This document shows, piece by piece, positions 42,604 through 50,964 of a stretch of DNA of 64,000 nt. How positions within the stretch are numbered: the stretch's first letter is position 1; every line of letters begins with the position of its first letter. The translations under genes and the position numbers were made by a program. This stretch comes from Alphaproteobacteria bacterium (GTDB lineage: Bacteria; Pseudomonadota; Alphaproteobacteria; Micavibrionales; Micavibrionaceae). The stretch is from the NCBI GenBank assembly GCA_020442385.1, contig JAGRKE010000011.1, positions 1 to 64,000 on the forward strand, read 5' to 3'. The notes below the pieces were generated by a model, which was not told the DNA's origin, did not search any database, and saw only the letters and a list, made by a program, of their open reading frames with translations.

Positions 42604-43692
42604 ATGCATCACAAATATGCCGTTATTTTTAACAAAAATACAGGGGTGTCCAAGAGATGGTCGCCCAAGCGCTTTTCGCAGTACTTGAAAGAGCTGGATG
42701 ATAAAGAAAAGCTGCAAAACCCTGGCTATAGCCGTCCGCATGATTTTGTACGCGAAAATTATGAGATTATTTCACTTGAGGATGCCAATCCTATGTTTTT
42801 TGTCGATGCGTATAAACGTCTCGGCTTTGACAAAAGCGTAAATCCTTATTTCGCGCACGCCGCTGGTTACGCGCGAGAGGACCATCTTTATGAACGCAGC
42901 CGAAAAACATATAGCGAAAAGATTACGCAGGCCATTCAGGACGGTAAAAAATTTCTGTTAACACTGAACGCAGACACGTCACATCTACTTTTGGATTTTC
43001 GTGCTATGAAGGGCGAGGGCGGCCAAACGCTGGAGAGCTGGCTCAAGACCGAAAGGCGTGATTACATGACAATCTCTGTGAAATCGGCGCAGGATGTGAT
43101 CAGTCGTCTGAAAAGCCTGTATAAAAACGGTCTCGATAAGAAAGAATTCAAAGATCGAATTTCTGTGCTTTATCGTGGTGGAGTCCTGCCCTATGACGAT
43201 TTCTTTATCGGCTCCAATCAGAAAAAACTGAAAGCGCTTTTCAGTCGTCTACAGAATCTTGATACGGGCGTACCGATGAAACAAGGTACGCGCGTTCTTG
43301 GGTTTCCGCGCATGATCATATTTAAACCAACCCCGAAAATGATCGAAACACCCTATGCCGAATTTCCAAAGGGCAACATGTCAATTGCAAAGCCCGGTCT
43401 GGGGAAAGCAAAAGATATTTCATACAGCCAGCTTATTTTTGCTGAAGAAAATATACGCGCCGGACAGATCTATAAAGATTTGGTGGCCAATATCGTTGAT
43501 CCTAAAAAGGATGTTTACATCCTCTCCTCCGCCAGCATTACATCGCCGGCCCCGCCGCGCGCCGCAACGAAAGTTTTGTGGGAGCTTTTGCGCTGGAATA
43601 TTTCTGACATCACCAGTCAGACTTATGCGGTCGATAAGAAACCTAAAAATGTTCATAAGGTTTCTAGCGCGCCTGAAACACCGGCTGCTTAG
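42604..43692 (+). CDS. Orphan, 362 residues
   Basis: Unknown soluble protein with Lys/Tyr-rich, A/T-leaning sequence. The N-terminal third has several aromatic-rich stretches (NPYFAHAAGYAREDHLYERS), the middle a helical region (EKITQAIQDGKKFLLTLNADTSHLLLDF) and the C-terminal part beta-like segments (FPRMIIFKPTPKMIE). There is no signal peptide or known catalytic motif. Its start lies 48 bases from the divergent M23 gene, so the two may share a promoter region. AGAGGAT precedes the ATG. Confidence 0.6.
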   Translation: MHHKYAVIFNKNTGVSKRWSPKRFSQYLKELDDKEKLQNPGYSRPHDFVRENYEIISLEDANPMFFVDAYKRLGFDKSVNPYFAHAAGYAREDHLYERSRKTYSEKITQAIQDGKKFLLTLNADTSHLLLDFRAMKGEGGQTLESWLKTERRDYMTISVKSAQDVISRLKSLYKNGLDKKEFKDRISVLYRGGVLPYDDFFIGSNQKKLKALFSRLQNLDTGVPMKQGTRVLGFPRMIIFKPTPKMIETPYAEFPKGNMSIAKPGLGKAKDISYSQLIFAEENIRAGQIYKDLVANIVDPKKDVYILSSASITSPAPPRAATKVLWELLRWNISDITSQTYAVDKKPKNVHKVSSAPETPAA

Positions 43693-43701
43693 TTTTATTG
43701 C

Positions 43702-45189
43702 TTACTCCACCAACGCAATCGGCGCTTCGTAGGATTCTTCCGGGTCGTCTTCTTCGCGCTCTTCGCGGGAGAGGGGATAATCCGGCGCATCATAGCCGTC
43801 GATGGTTATATCCAGCGCGCGCAAGGCTTCTGCAATGGGAATGAAGAAATTAAGACCCGAGCTGTACCCCGATCCAAGATACGAAACTCCGCTTACTGAG
43901 ATCCCAACCAGATTGCCGTATTCATCCAGCAATGCGCCGCCGGAATTACCGCCGTGGATATCAACATCGGCCTGAATGAAGGGTAAGTGTACCGCTTCCT
44001 CCTTATAGACCCGATGAGCGCTGACAATGCCCTTTGTGACGCTATCCTGTAGCGCGCGGTAATCTATCGGGTTGCCCATTGCATAGACATCTTCACTGAT
44101 GGTTAGTTTTTCGGTGCGAATTGGCAGGGTTTCAATCTCAAGATTCTCCGGCACCTCTTCCAGTTTGAGCAACGCCACATCGCGCACCTTATCGACACGC
44201 AAGACCTCGGCCACCAACTTATGCTGCTTACCCTTGGTGATAATGCGCATACGGGTCGCATCGCCAACAACATGCTGGTTGGTCAGGATATGGCCTTCTT
44301 TAGTCAAGAACACGCCCGAACCATGCCCCATTTTCTGGATCATTACATTGGCTTTGCGCACATCTTCGATATGCTTGGGCAGCGGTTGGCGGGAGAGCGA
44401 TTTGCCCTGTAAATCAACGGCCTCGCGGGCATCAAATTTATGCGGCGTGCTCTCGAAATTTTGCTTGTTGCGGTGTTCGCGCTGTTCCTGTTGCGGCGGT
44501 TTGCCCTCGACAATCAGCTCGTAAAAATCTTTGTCGGCGGCAAGATTGTGTGCCGCCATTTCAAAGGCATCATAAAATAGCAGCTCCAATCCTTCCAAGT
44601 TCGGATAGCCGCGCTCTGTATAGCCTTCGGTGCTTGTTTTATAAACAACCGTGCGGTGCAGCGCGTCATAAACGCTCCAGTCAATCTGGGCATATAACTT
44701 GCCTTTGGTCCCCGGATTGCCAGTAAACCACGATAGGAACGCATCAGGGCCGCGATGGCATACATCCAAATCCACATCCTTCACCCGGGCGCTGACTAAA
44801 TATTCGGCGCGCTCGATTTCATCTTCAGGTCTAAAATCAGCATCGATATTTTCAACCACATCGTAACCGTTAGCCTCTAAGGCAGTGGCAAAGGTATTTT
44901 GTATCCATTCAGACTCTAACTTACTGTTAAAGACGCGTCGGTTTACCGGATAATTTTGCCAAGAGCACAATCGTCCCAGCCCTAAACCCAGTCCGCTTTC
45001 CAGACCAACTTCCGTGCCCGGTGGTAGCAAAAAGCGCAGGCGGGAAAATCTAATCGGCTTGGGGTGTGCGCTCTCGGGTACAGGTCGACCTTGCGCATAA
45101 TCCACTTCTTTGACATTCATTTCCGCACAGCCGAACAGCAAAAGCGGCAGCGCCGCAAGCCATAACATTTTTGCGCAAAGGCGTGTCAT
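43702..45189 (-). CDS. Trypsin-like serine protease lipoprotein without PDZ
   Basis: A 495-residue lipoprotein: signal peptide with lipobox LFGC (Cys21), an N-terminal domain of about 220 residues of unknown kind (aromatic-rich, FATALEANGYDVVENID then AEYLVSARVKDVDLD), a Pro/Gln/Arg linker, and a trypsin-like HtrA-type protease domain (about 285-470). The triad is readable: His in ILTNQHVVG, Asp in VRDVALLKL and Ser in HGGNSGGALL. No PDZ domain follows; the tail is acidic (EEREEDDPEES). It probably sits in the periplasm as a quality-control protease whose N-terminal half supplies specificity. Confidence 0.9.
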   Translation of the reverse strand: MTRLCAKMLWLAALPLLLFGCAEMNVKEVDYAQGRPVPESAHPKPIRFSRLRFLLPPGTEVGLESGLGLGLGRLCSWQNYPVNRRVFNSKLESEWIQNTFATALEANGYDVVENIDADFRPEDEIERAEYLVSARVKDVDLDVCHRGPDAFLSWFTGNPGTKGKLYAQIDWSVYDALHRTVVYKTSTEGYTERGYPNLEGLELLFYDAFEMAAHNLAADKDFYELIVEGKPPQQEQREHRNKQNFESTPHKFDAREAVDLQGKSLSRQPLPKHIEDVRKANVMIQKMGHGSGVFLTKEGHILTNQHVVGDATRMRIITKGKQHKLVAEVLRVDKVRDVALLKLEEVPENLEIETLPIRTEKLTISEDVYAMGNPIDYRALQDSVTKGIVSAHRVYKEEAVHLPFIQADVDIHGGNSGGALLDEYGNLVGISVSGVSYLGSGYSSGLNFFIPIAEALRALDITIDGYDAPDYPLSREEREEDDPEESYEAPIALVE

Positions 45190-45311
45190 GATGTGTGTGG
45201 TCTCCCCCGAGAAAATACAATGGCATATTCAAATGCCCTACCAGCGTACCCTATAAAAATTATGCTTAAAAGATGCCAGGACACAACGGTCAACAGGCAA
45301 TGATTCGGCCT

Positions 45312-45812
45312 TTAGGTCTCGAACATATAAGAAATCTCCAGCACCTCAATATGCTCGACCGCACCGTCAATACGCACTTTGCGTATATCGCCGACTTCGG
45401 CTTTTAATAAGGCTTTGCCAACCGGTGATTCCCAATTGATTTTTGTTTTGCCGGCTTTGGGGTCGAAATCCGCTTCGTCCACACCCACCAGATGCACGGT
45501 GACTTCGCGGTTATCTTCGCGGGCGTATGTGACGGTGGCTCCGAAATAAACCCGCTCCAGATTCTGCTGGTCTTTCGGATCGACAATTTTTGCATTCTCA
45601 AGACGTTTCTTGAGATAGCGCAGCCGCCGGTCGATCTCGCGCAGGCGTTTCTTGTTATAGATATAATCGCCGTTTTCTGAGCGATCCCCATTCCCGGCGG
45701 CCCAGGACACAATCTCGCAAATCCGCGGGCGTTCGGTATGGATCAGAAAATCCTGTTCTTCGGCCAATGCCTGATATCCGCGCGGGGTCATATAATAAAT
45801 CTCATCGCTCAT
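45312..45812 (-). CDS. greB: Transcription elongation factor GreB
   Basis: Enters the RNA polymerase secondary channel and rescues backtracked complexes by stimulating RNA cleavage. The N-terminal coiled coil carries SWAAGNGDRSENGDYIYNKKRLREIDRRLRYL-type sequence, with the acidic tip residues in GDRSENGD; the C-terminal half has the FKBP-like fold. GreB rather than GreA is indicated by the RPRICEIVSWAA and basic helix. Length 166. Monocistronic. Confidence 0.93.
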   Translation of the reverse strand: MSDEIYYMTPRGYQALAEEQDFLIHTERPRICEIVSWAAGNGDRSENGDYIYNKKRLREIDRRLRYLKKRLENAKIVDPKDQQNLERVYFGATVTYAREDNREVTVHLVGVDEADFDPKAGKTKINWESPVGKALLKAEVGDIRKVRIDGAVEHIEVLEISYMFET

Positions 45813-46066
45813 AGAGGTCTTTTTGCATCATGCGCTTAATGATGTACACTTAAAAAACGTAAGAAAAATCTAAGGCGCTTTTTTGCTGTGCAACATAGAA
45901 AACGGTTTGTCATTACTGTTTTATTCACTTTTTCGTGCTTTAATAAAAATTAAGCATGATATTTAGAGTGTATGCGCTGGTTGCCGCGCCGCCCTTGAAA
46001 ATGGGGCAAAGGGGCACAGTTTCTTTTAGTAACTTTAAACTGAACATGTCTTAAAGAGGGGGGCAC
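45813..46066. other. Divergent intergenic region greB / GNAT
   Basis: 254 bases, AT-rich. It contains TTAA-N6-TTAA (45940-45953), one base short of the CtrA spacing, inside an imperfect inverted repeat (TGCTTTAAT/ATTAAGCA). No RNA gene or small ORF with a ribosome site is seen. Confidence 0.3.
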
Positions 46067-46639
46067 ATGCCGGACCAAACCAGAATGAAACCGCTGGAGA
46101 CACGCCCCAGTGTTGAGCTTCTTGAGGCGCTCAGCCCCAGCGATCTGCAAGATTTATGCGATGCAACGGACGCCGCGATTAAGGGCGGCGGCGGCTTCGG
46201 CTGGGTTGATTTACCCCCACGCGAATCATTGGAGCGCTATTGGGAAGGCGTAATTGTTATGCCGGCGCGCATGCTGCTCGTGGCGCGTCTGGATGGCGTG
46301 ATTTGCGGCACGTGTCAGCTTTGGAAGCCTCCGCTCAATAACGAAGCGCAGGCCCATATCGTACAGCTCACCACCAATTTTATTGCGCCCTGGGCGCGCG
46401 GTCACGGCCTTGCGAAAATGCTGGTTGAAAAGGCCGAAGAGGTTGCCTTGAAAGAAGGCTTCGGCGTTGTGAATCTGGACGTGCGTGAAACGCTGGTCGA
46501 TGCGATTAAGCTATACGAAAACTTAGGCTATACCCGTATCGGCGAGCATCCATATTACGCCCGCGTCGATAATCAGGTTCTTAAGGGTTATTATTACTAC
46601 AAACTCATCGACCCGAAGGCGATCGCGCAAGAGCCTTGA
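46067..46639 (+). CDS. GNAT-family N-acetyltransferase
   Basis: A 190-residue acetyl-CoA-dependent acyltransferase. The conserved acetyl-CoA loop is WARGHGLAKMLVEKAEEVA (Q/RxxGxG/A), followed by the C-terminal strand and YENLGYTRIGEHPYY. Substrate unknown. An acidic N-terminal 50-residue extension precedes the fold. AGAGGGGGG before the ATG is an unusually G-rich ribosome site. The gene is followed by an unrelated orphan 31 bases later. Confidence 0.87.
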   Translation: MPDQTRMKPLETRPSVELLEALSPSDLQDLCDATDAAIKGGGGFGWVDLPPRESLERYWEGVIVMPARMLLVARLDGVICGTCQLWKPPLNNEAQAHIVQLTTNFIAPWARGHGLAKMLVEKAEEVALKEGFGVVNLDVRETLVDAIKLYENLGYTRIGEHPYYARVDNQVLKGYYYYKLIDPKAIAQEP

Positions 46640-46670
46640 GCTTTCCCCATTTTTTTTCTATAACTCCGAA

Positions 46671-47096
46671 ATGGATAAAAAAGAGCTTTTGGCCAAGAAA
46701 CTGTCTCTTGAGCATGAAATGAAACATAACCCTGCGTACAAAAAGGATCCGAAAGTCCATTATATTGGATTTTCAGAAGCTTGGTTTTTGGAGACGCTTA
46801 AAAGATTAGCAAGGCCATTAACGTCGCAGGAAAAAAGCGACCTAAATATTACAGTGTTAAAAGCGTACGAAGACTTGGAAAAACGGGCCGTTGATTCTCA
46901 ATCAATGATCAGTTTGTCCTCACGCTATAGCCGCGCCGCCATCGAATGCCGTTTGGAGCAGTGCTCATCACCTTTCAAGCGCACAATCATAAAAACATTC
47001 AAGAACGTTAGTGAAGGTCAATACATGACGTTTGAAAAAAATGTTTACGGCCTTCCTATTTCGAAACATCAAATGAGGGCAGCTTTAGAGAAATAA
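46671..47096 (+). CDS. Orphan helical protein, A/T-rich
   Basis: A 141-residue basic protein with no recognised family. The sequence is almost all helix (KKELLAKKLSLEHEM, AWFLETLKRLARPLTSQEKSDLN, QMRAALEK). Ribosome site is weak, codon use is A/T-rich relative to the GNAT gene. It ends four bases before the convergent amidinotransferase-like gene. Two cysteines near residues 84 and 89 are not in a recognised motif. Confidence 0.55.
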   Translation: MDKKELLAKKLSLEHEMKHNPAYKKDPKVHYIGFSEAWFLETLKRLARPLTSQEKSDLNITVLKAYEDLEKRAVDSQSMISLSSRYSRAAIECRLEQCSSPFKRTIIKTFKNVSEGQYMTFEKNVYGLPISKHQMRAALEK

Positions 47097-47100
47097 ATCT

Positions 47101-48213
47101 CTAGGCGCTAATGCCCGGGATCAGCTCCGGGTGTGCGGCAAACCCACCGGGGATGTGCTTGCGGTAGAGCGGGTTTTTAATACAGTTAAACGCGCCGCCG
47201 GCCTTCACCAGATAAGCAATCGGAATCTCAATCGGGGTCAGGCCCGCATTGCGAACCTTTTCGGAAAAATCTTTTCCGGCCTCAATGGGAACAACCATTT
47301 TGTGATTGCCGATATACAGCGAATTTGCGGCGAAATTATCCGCTTCTTCAGGGGACAGCTCGATAACATATTCCGCAGGCTTCAGACCGTATTTGCGGAA
47401 AGCCGCATTGTTAAATTTTTCAACCGAACGCTTATCGATGCCATTTTTGTCCATGAAAACATAGGGCGTTTCGCAGGCAAACAAGGTTGACGTATCGATG
47501 TGAAAGCAGGGCGATTCCGTTTTAATAGAGTTAATAGGTGCGCCGGTCCAGTTTGCGACCACGTCGTGTGAGCGGATGTCTGACCGGCCCTTGTGCGCAT
47601 TGGCTCTGCAAGGTTTATCAATATAGCCGGCAAAAAAGACGCCGCGGTAATAATCATAACGGCAATCGCCTGTGCCCTCAAAATAATGAGGCATATCGGC
47701 GAAAATGCGCTTTGGCTTCTCTTCCAAATATCCGCGCTTGAGAAGTTCGTCATCAATAACTTCCAGAAATGCCTTGTGCATATTCACTTCAGGAATGCGT
47801 TCAGTATTTGAAAATTTACTGAACATTGTGACCAAAGCACCTTTATCATTTTGCATGGATAAAGAGGCATCGGCCATAAAAACCTGATCATAAAATTTTT
47901 CAGTGTCTGTATTCGGGATGGTCGGCACAATAATGATATTAGCTTCTTCATTCATGGCTTTGACGGCCTTATGCCAGTCCGCCACCGTTTTCTCAACGAA
48001 GCTTTCCGGGTCGGCCTGATATTCCTTGTAATACTCAGCTTCTTTCGTGTTGGCTGATCCATTTTTAGGGTCGGGGGCGGCAATTCCGAAATTGGTTGGC
48101 TCAACCATGGCGAAGGTGAAACGCCCCTCACCTTTCCACAGAATGTTTTTGTTCCAATCAGTGTCTGCGATAATGCGCCGTGCCTGCTCGATGCCAAACA
48201 TATTTGTACTCAT
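47101..48213 (-). CDS. Amidinotransferase/DDAH-like pentein protein
   Basis: A 370-residue protein of the guanidino-group modifying superfamily. The three active-site blocks are readable: acidic block FEGTGDCRYD (about residues 184-193), histidine block CFHIDTSTL, and catalytic cysteine in GGAFNCIKNPL. NSLYIGNHKMVVP corresponds to the penultimate strand. Members hydrolyse dimethylarginine or arginine, or transfer amidino groups; which reaction applies cannot be read. The N-terminal 120 residues are longer than in simple DDAH and hydrophilic. Confidence 0.75.
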   Translation of the reverse strand: MSTNMFGIEQARRIIADTDWNKNILWKGEGRFTFAMVEPTNFGIAAPDPKNGSANTKEAEYYKEYQADPESFVEKTVADWHKAVKAMNEEANIIIVPTIPNTDTEKFYDQVFMADASLSMQNDKGALVTMFSKFSNTERIPEVNMHKAFLEVIDDELLKRGYLEEKPKRIFADMPHYFEGTGDCRYDYYRGVFFAGYIDKPCRANAHKGRSDIRSHDVVANWTGAPINSIKTESPCFHIDTSTLFACETPYVFMDKNGIDKRSVEKFNNAAFRKYGLKPAEYVIELSPEEADNFAANSLYIGNHKMVVPIEAGKDFSEKVRNAGLTPIEIPIAYLVKAGGAFNCIKNPLYRKHIPGGFAAHPELIPGISA

Positions 48214-48248
48214 TTTTACCCTATTTGATAATTTTTATAGCAACAAAT

Positions 48249-48277
48249 GTAATAATCATATTTTATTCTTATGTCAA
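48249..48277 (-). promoter_or_regulatory. Promoter of the amidinotransferase-like gene
   Basis: On the minus strand TTGACA (48277-48272), 17-base spacer, TATTAC (48254-48249), about 36 bases before the start codon. Matches 10 of 12 consensus positions. Confidence 0.65.
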
Positions 48278-48332
48278 TATTGTTTTTGCGGGCTTGACGT
48301 TTTTTTGTCATATTTGGTAACGTTGTTTCATT

Positions 48333-49337
48333 ATGAATCGAAAAGAGTTTCTAAAAACTGCGTTTTGGGGCGGGGCAGGATTAACATTATTGCCGACCGC
48401 CTCTTTTGCGTCCGCTGCGGAAAATGTTCCGAATGAGGCGCTGGAAACTGTCTCAGGGGATCGGCCTGTTAAGTGTCTTAAAACACACCTCATCAAACAG
48501 TTTGGTACCCCGGCGGTCTTTGAAAATGAAAAAGCTGATGAGTTGGTGAATATCGCCTCCCTGACAAAATTGATGACTTTGAGCATTGTTTTTGAGCATG
48601 TGGAGGCCGGAACGCTTAACCCCGAAGATATACTCAGCATTCCGCGCTCTGTACGCGATCAGACATGGACCAGTGGTTTTTACAAGATAAGCGTGGATCA
48701 GGCGATGCGGCTGGCGGCTGTGAAGTCCTTTAATGATGCGGCGATTATGCTGGCGCGTAAAATCGCCGGGTCGGAGCAAAAATTTGTCCGGGATTACATG
48801 GCGCCCAAGGCTAAAGAGCTGGGGATGAGCAATACCAAATTTTATAATGCATCAGGCTTGCCGTTAACGGGCAGAAACAGCCGCGGAAAATATTACCGTC
48901 TGGACAGTTTCTCGACCGCCAATGAAGTGGCCCTGTTATGTGAGCATATTTGGGGCGACTATCCCGAGCATTCAAAAATATTTGAAGACACAAAAATTAA
49001 AACGGGCCCACGGCGCGGTAATGAAGAGTTTGAAAACTCAAATCCATTTCTCTTAGGAGCAGAAGGGGAAAGAGCGGCCCCTTACACGGTAAATAATCGT
49101 ACCGTTAATCGTGGAAAGTCAGGGTGGCTCAGTACAGCAGGGCATAATTTTGCGGCTGTAGCGCAAGACCCGAATCTGGGCAAAATTTTGGTTGTTGCAA
49201 CCGGCTTCCAATCGTGGGAAGAGCGCAATGAAGAAATGCCGAAATTCTTTGATCAGGGATTTGAGGAGCTCGCAAAACGTCGCCCCGTAAACGCGCTTAA
49301 ATTCTTACAGCCTGTGCCTTTGGTTTCGTATTTTTAA
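48333..49337 (+). CDS. D-alanyl-D-alanine carboxypeptidase-type S11 peptidase
   Basis: Periplasmic penicillin-binding-type enzyme that trims peptidoglycan stem peptides. Export signal at residues 1-28. The three motifs are SLTK (Ser76-Lys79), SFN (Ser132-Asn134) in place of the usual SxN with small x, and KSG (262-264) in place of KTG. All three are functional-type variants, but KSG is less common than KTG. Length 334 is shorter than full DacA; the C-terminal amphipathic anchor seems absent. Divergent from the amidinotransferase-like gene. Confidence 0.88.
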   Translation: MNRKEFLKTAFWGGAGLTLLPTASFASAAENVPNEALETVSGDRPVKCLKTHLIKQFGTPAVFENEKADELVNIASLTKLMTLSIVFEHVEAGTLNPEDILSIPRSVRDQTWTSGFYKISVDQAMRLAAVKSFNDAAIMLARKIAGSEQKFVRDYMAPKAKELGMSNTKFYNASGLPLTGRNSRGKYYRLDSFSTANEVALLCEHIWGDYPEHSKIFEDTKIKTGPRRGNEEFENSNPFLLGAEGERAAPYTVNNRTVNRGKSGWLSTAGHNFAAVAQDPNLGKILVVATGFQSWEERNEEMPKFFDQGFEELAKRRPVNALKFLQPVPLVSYF

Positions 49338-49343
49338 GAAAAC

Positions 49344-49694
49344 CTAAGCCTTCACCTTATTCTTCTCATCCATCAGGACAACCGTTGGTTTATAGGCCGC
49401 GGCTTCATCAGTTTCCATCTGTGCATAGGCGCAAATAATCACCAGATCGCCGTTTTGAGCCAGACGCGCTGCCGCGCCGTTGATGCCTATGATGCCCGAT
49501 CCGCGCGCGCCCTCAATCGCATAGGTGGTAAAACGCTGACCATTATTGATGTTCAGAACATCGACCTGCTCATTGGGCAGGATGCCGCTGGCCTCCAGCA
49601 AATCCATATCAATCGTAATTGAGCCTTCATAATGCAAATCACACTGCATAATGGTCGCGCGGTGAATTTTCGCTTTGAGCATGGTCAGCAACAT
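49344..49694 (-). CDS. panD: Aspartate 1-decarboxylase
   Basis: Makes beta-alanine for pantothenate and coenzyme A. The self-cleavage site Gly-Ser is visible in [11 protein letters not shown], generating the pyruvoyl group from the serine. [14 protein letters not shown] at the start fits E. coli PanD (MIRTMLQGKLHR), so the ATG at 49694 is right although the frame runs on upstream. 116 residues. It complements coaE elsewhere in the window. Divergent from the HIT gene with 72 bases between. Confidence 0.95.
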   Translation of the reverse strand: MLLTMLKAKIHRATIMQCDLHYEGSITIDMDLLEASGILPNEQVDVLNINNGQRFTTYAIEGARGSGIIGINGAAARLAQNGDLVIICAYAQMETDEAAAYKPTVVLMDEKNKVKA

Positions 49695-49766
49695 GGTCTC
49701 TTGCCTCTCGTTCCTATGACCCGTAATCTGGTTTCGCATGCCAACAAAGTCAAGGATCAATCGGAT

Positions 49767-50129
49767 ATGAGTGCTTATGACCAGAATAATATTTTTGCCA
49801 AAATTCTGCGCGGGGAAATTCCTAACGATACGGTTTATGAGGATGATCACGTGCTGGCTTTTAACGATATTGCACCGCAAGCGCCGATCCACATTCTGGT
49901 GATTCCAAAGGGTGCGTATGTTTCGATTGATGATTTTGGCGCCAACGCCAGTGCGGACGAGATCAAAGCCTTCCACGCCGCGATTGCAAAAATTATTGAG
50001 CAGAAAAATTTAAAAACCGATGGTTTTCGTGTGATTTCCAATACCGGCAGACATGGGGGACAAGAAGTCCCCCATTATCATGCCCACATTCTGGCCGGTA
50101 AAAAACTGGGTCCGATGCTCAGCGCTTAA
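49767..50129 (+). CDS. HIT-family (HinT-like) nucleotide hydrolase
   Basis: Histidine-triad protein hydrolysing AMP-linked substrates such as aminoacyl adenylates. The triad HYHAHILAG is present near the C-terminus. [13 protein letters not shown] is the family's start segment. The ATG at 49767, with AAGGA upstream, gives 120 residues; earlier in-frame ATGs lie across the panD promoter. The stop overlaps that of the convergent orphan by four bases. Confidence 0.95.
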   Translation: MSAYDQNNIFAKILRGEIPNDTVYEDDHVLAFNDIAPQAPIHILVIPKGAYVSIDDFGANASADEIKAFHAAIAKIIEQKNLKTDGFRVISNTGRHGGQEVPHYHAHILAGKKLGPMLSA

Positions 50130-50704
50130 ACACTTGCGCCCGGAAACTGAATAACGTTATCACTGTATCCACTGCGCTGCGCTTGAATGTTTGGCACGGT
50201 GCCATTCACCACCATCTGGTCGGCGGCATTGATAAAGGCATCGGCGATCATCGCGTGAGAGTGCGCTTGTGTAAACAGCACATCACAGATTGACGCTGCT
50301 TGTGAATCCTTGGCGCGCAGGAAGCTGCAATTTAAATCCAGCAACTCGGCCATGGTTTCTAAATCTTCTGTTGTGTGGATCAGCGTGTCAAAAACTTCAT
50401 CCCCGTCCAGATCTTGATTATTCGCGTTCTTAACCCAGATCGCGCCATATTCATTGATAATGCGCGTGGCTTCGATGCTCATCACATCCATGCTGGAGGA
50501 GGCATTGCGGTAGATATTGGCAATTTTTAAGGCTGACAGACAAATCGCCAGCAACGCTGAATCTGGTTTCATCTCACTAATCGCTTCGTGCAATGCATAT
50601 TTTGCATCCCCGTCATAGGTCTCTTTGCCATCTAAAATGTCAGAGATCACCATGGGCGTTTGCAGCTTATAAGCCAGTGTTGCCAATTCAATATCGTTCA
50701 ACAT
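50126..50704 (-). CDS. Orphan acidic helical protein
   Basis: A 192-residue soluble protein with no recognised family. It is mostly helical, acidic, with two possible repeats of the type LAYKLQTPMVISDIL and LAICLSALKIANIY. The ATG at 50704 follows AAGGTGAT; a longer frame to 50797 lacks a ribosome site. C-terminus: VIQFPGASV. Function unknown. Confidence 0.6.
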   Translation of the reverse strand: MLNDIELATLAYKLQTPMVISDILDGKETYDGDAKYALHEAISEMKPDSALLAICLSALKIANIYRNASSSMDVMSIEATRIINEYGAIWVKNANNQDLDGDEVFDTLIHTTEDLETMAELLDLNCSFLRAKDSQAASICDVLFTQAHSHAMIADAFINAADQMVVNGTVPNIQAQRSGYSDNVIQFPGASV

Positions 50705-50964
50705 ATCTATCACCTTGTTCTGTTCAACTTTCCGTTTTGTTTTGGACGGTGTTTTTTCGCCTCTTATCTCTCGTCTTAAAGGGTAAAGATGAATCAATCG
50801 TTAACAGGTAAAATTTTCTTTTCCTCACGCTTTGAAACCCTTTTCTACACGAGGATTTCAGCGATTCAGAAAAATGTGGGAAAGTCCGATTTGTTTTTCA
50901 AATTGTGTTTAGGCAACGCATGTGCGATAACTAAAAGAGATGAGAACAAAAGGGGAATATCTGA
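50705..50964. other. Intergenic region before comM
   Basis: 260 bases of AT-rich sequence between divergent genes. I see no clear consensus promoter, terminator or small gene. Confidence 0.3.

Noticed and set aside
42556..42741. Upstream extension of the M23 peptidase
   Set aside because: It would bury the signal peptide and overlap the start of the divergent orphan gene.
45940..45953. CtrA box upstream of greB/GNAT, and a similar one at 54444-54457
   Set aside because: Spacing is six rather than seven bases, and the regions are AT-rich enough for chance matches.
49695..49976. 94-codon upstream extension of panD
   Set aside because: It crosses the start region of the divergent HIT gene, and the [11 protein letters not shown] start aligns with known PanD N-termini.
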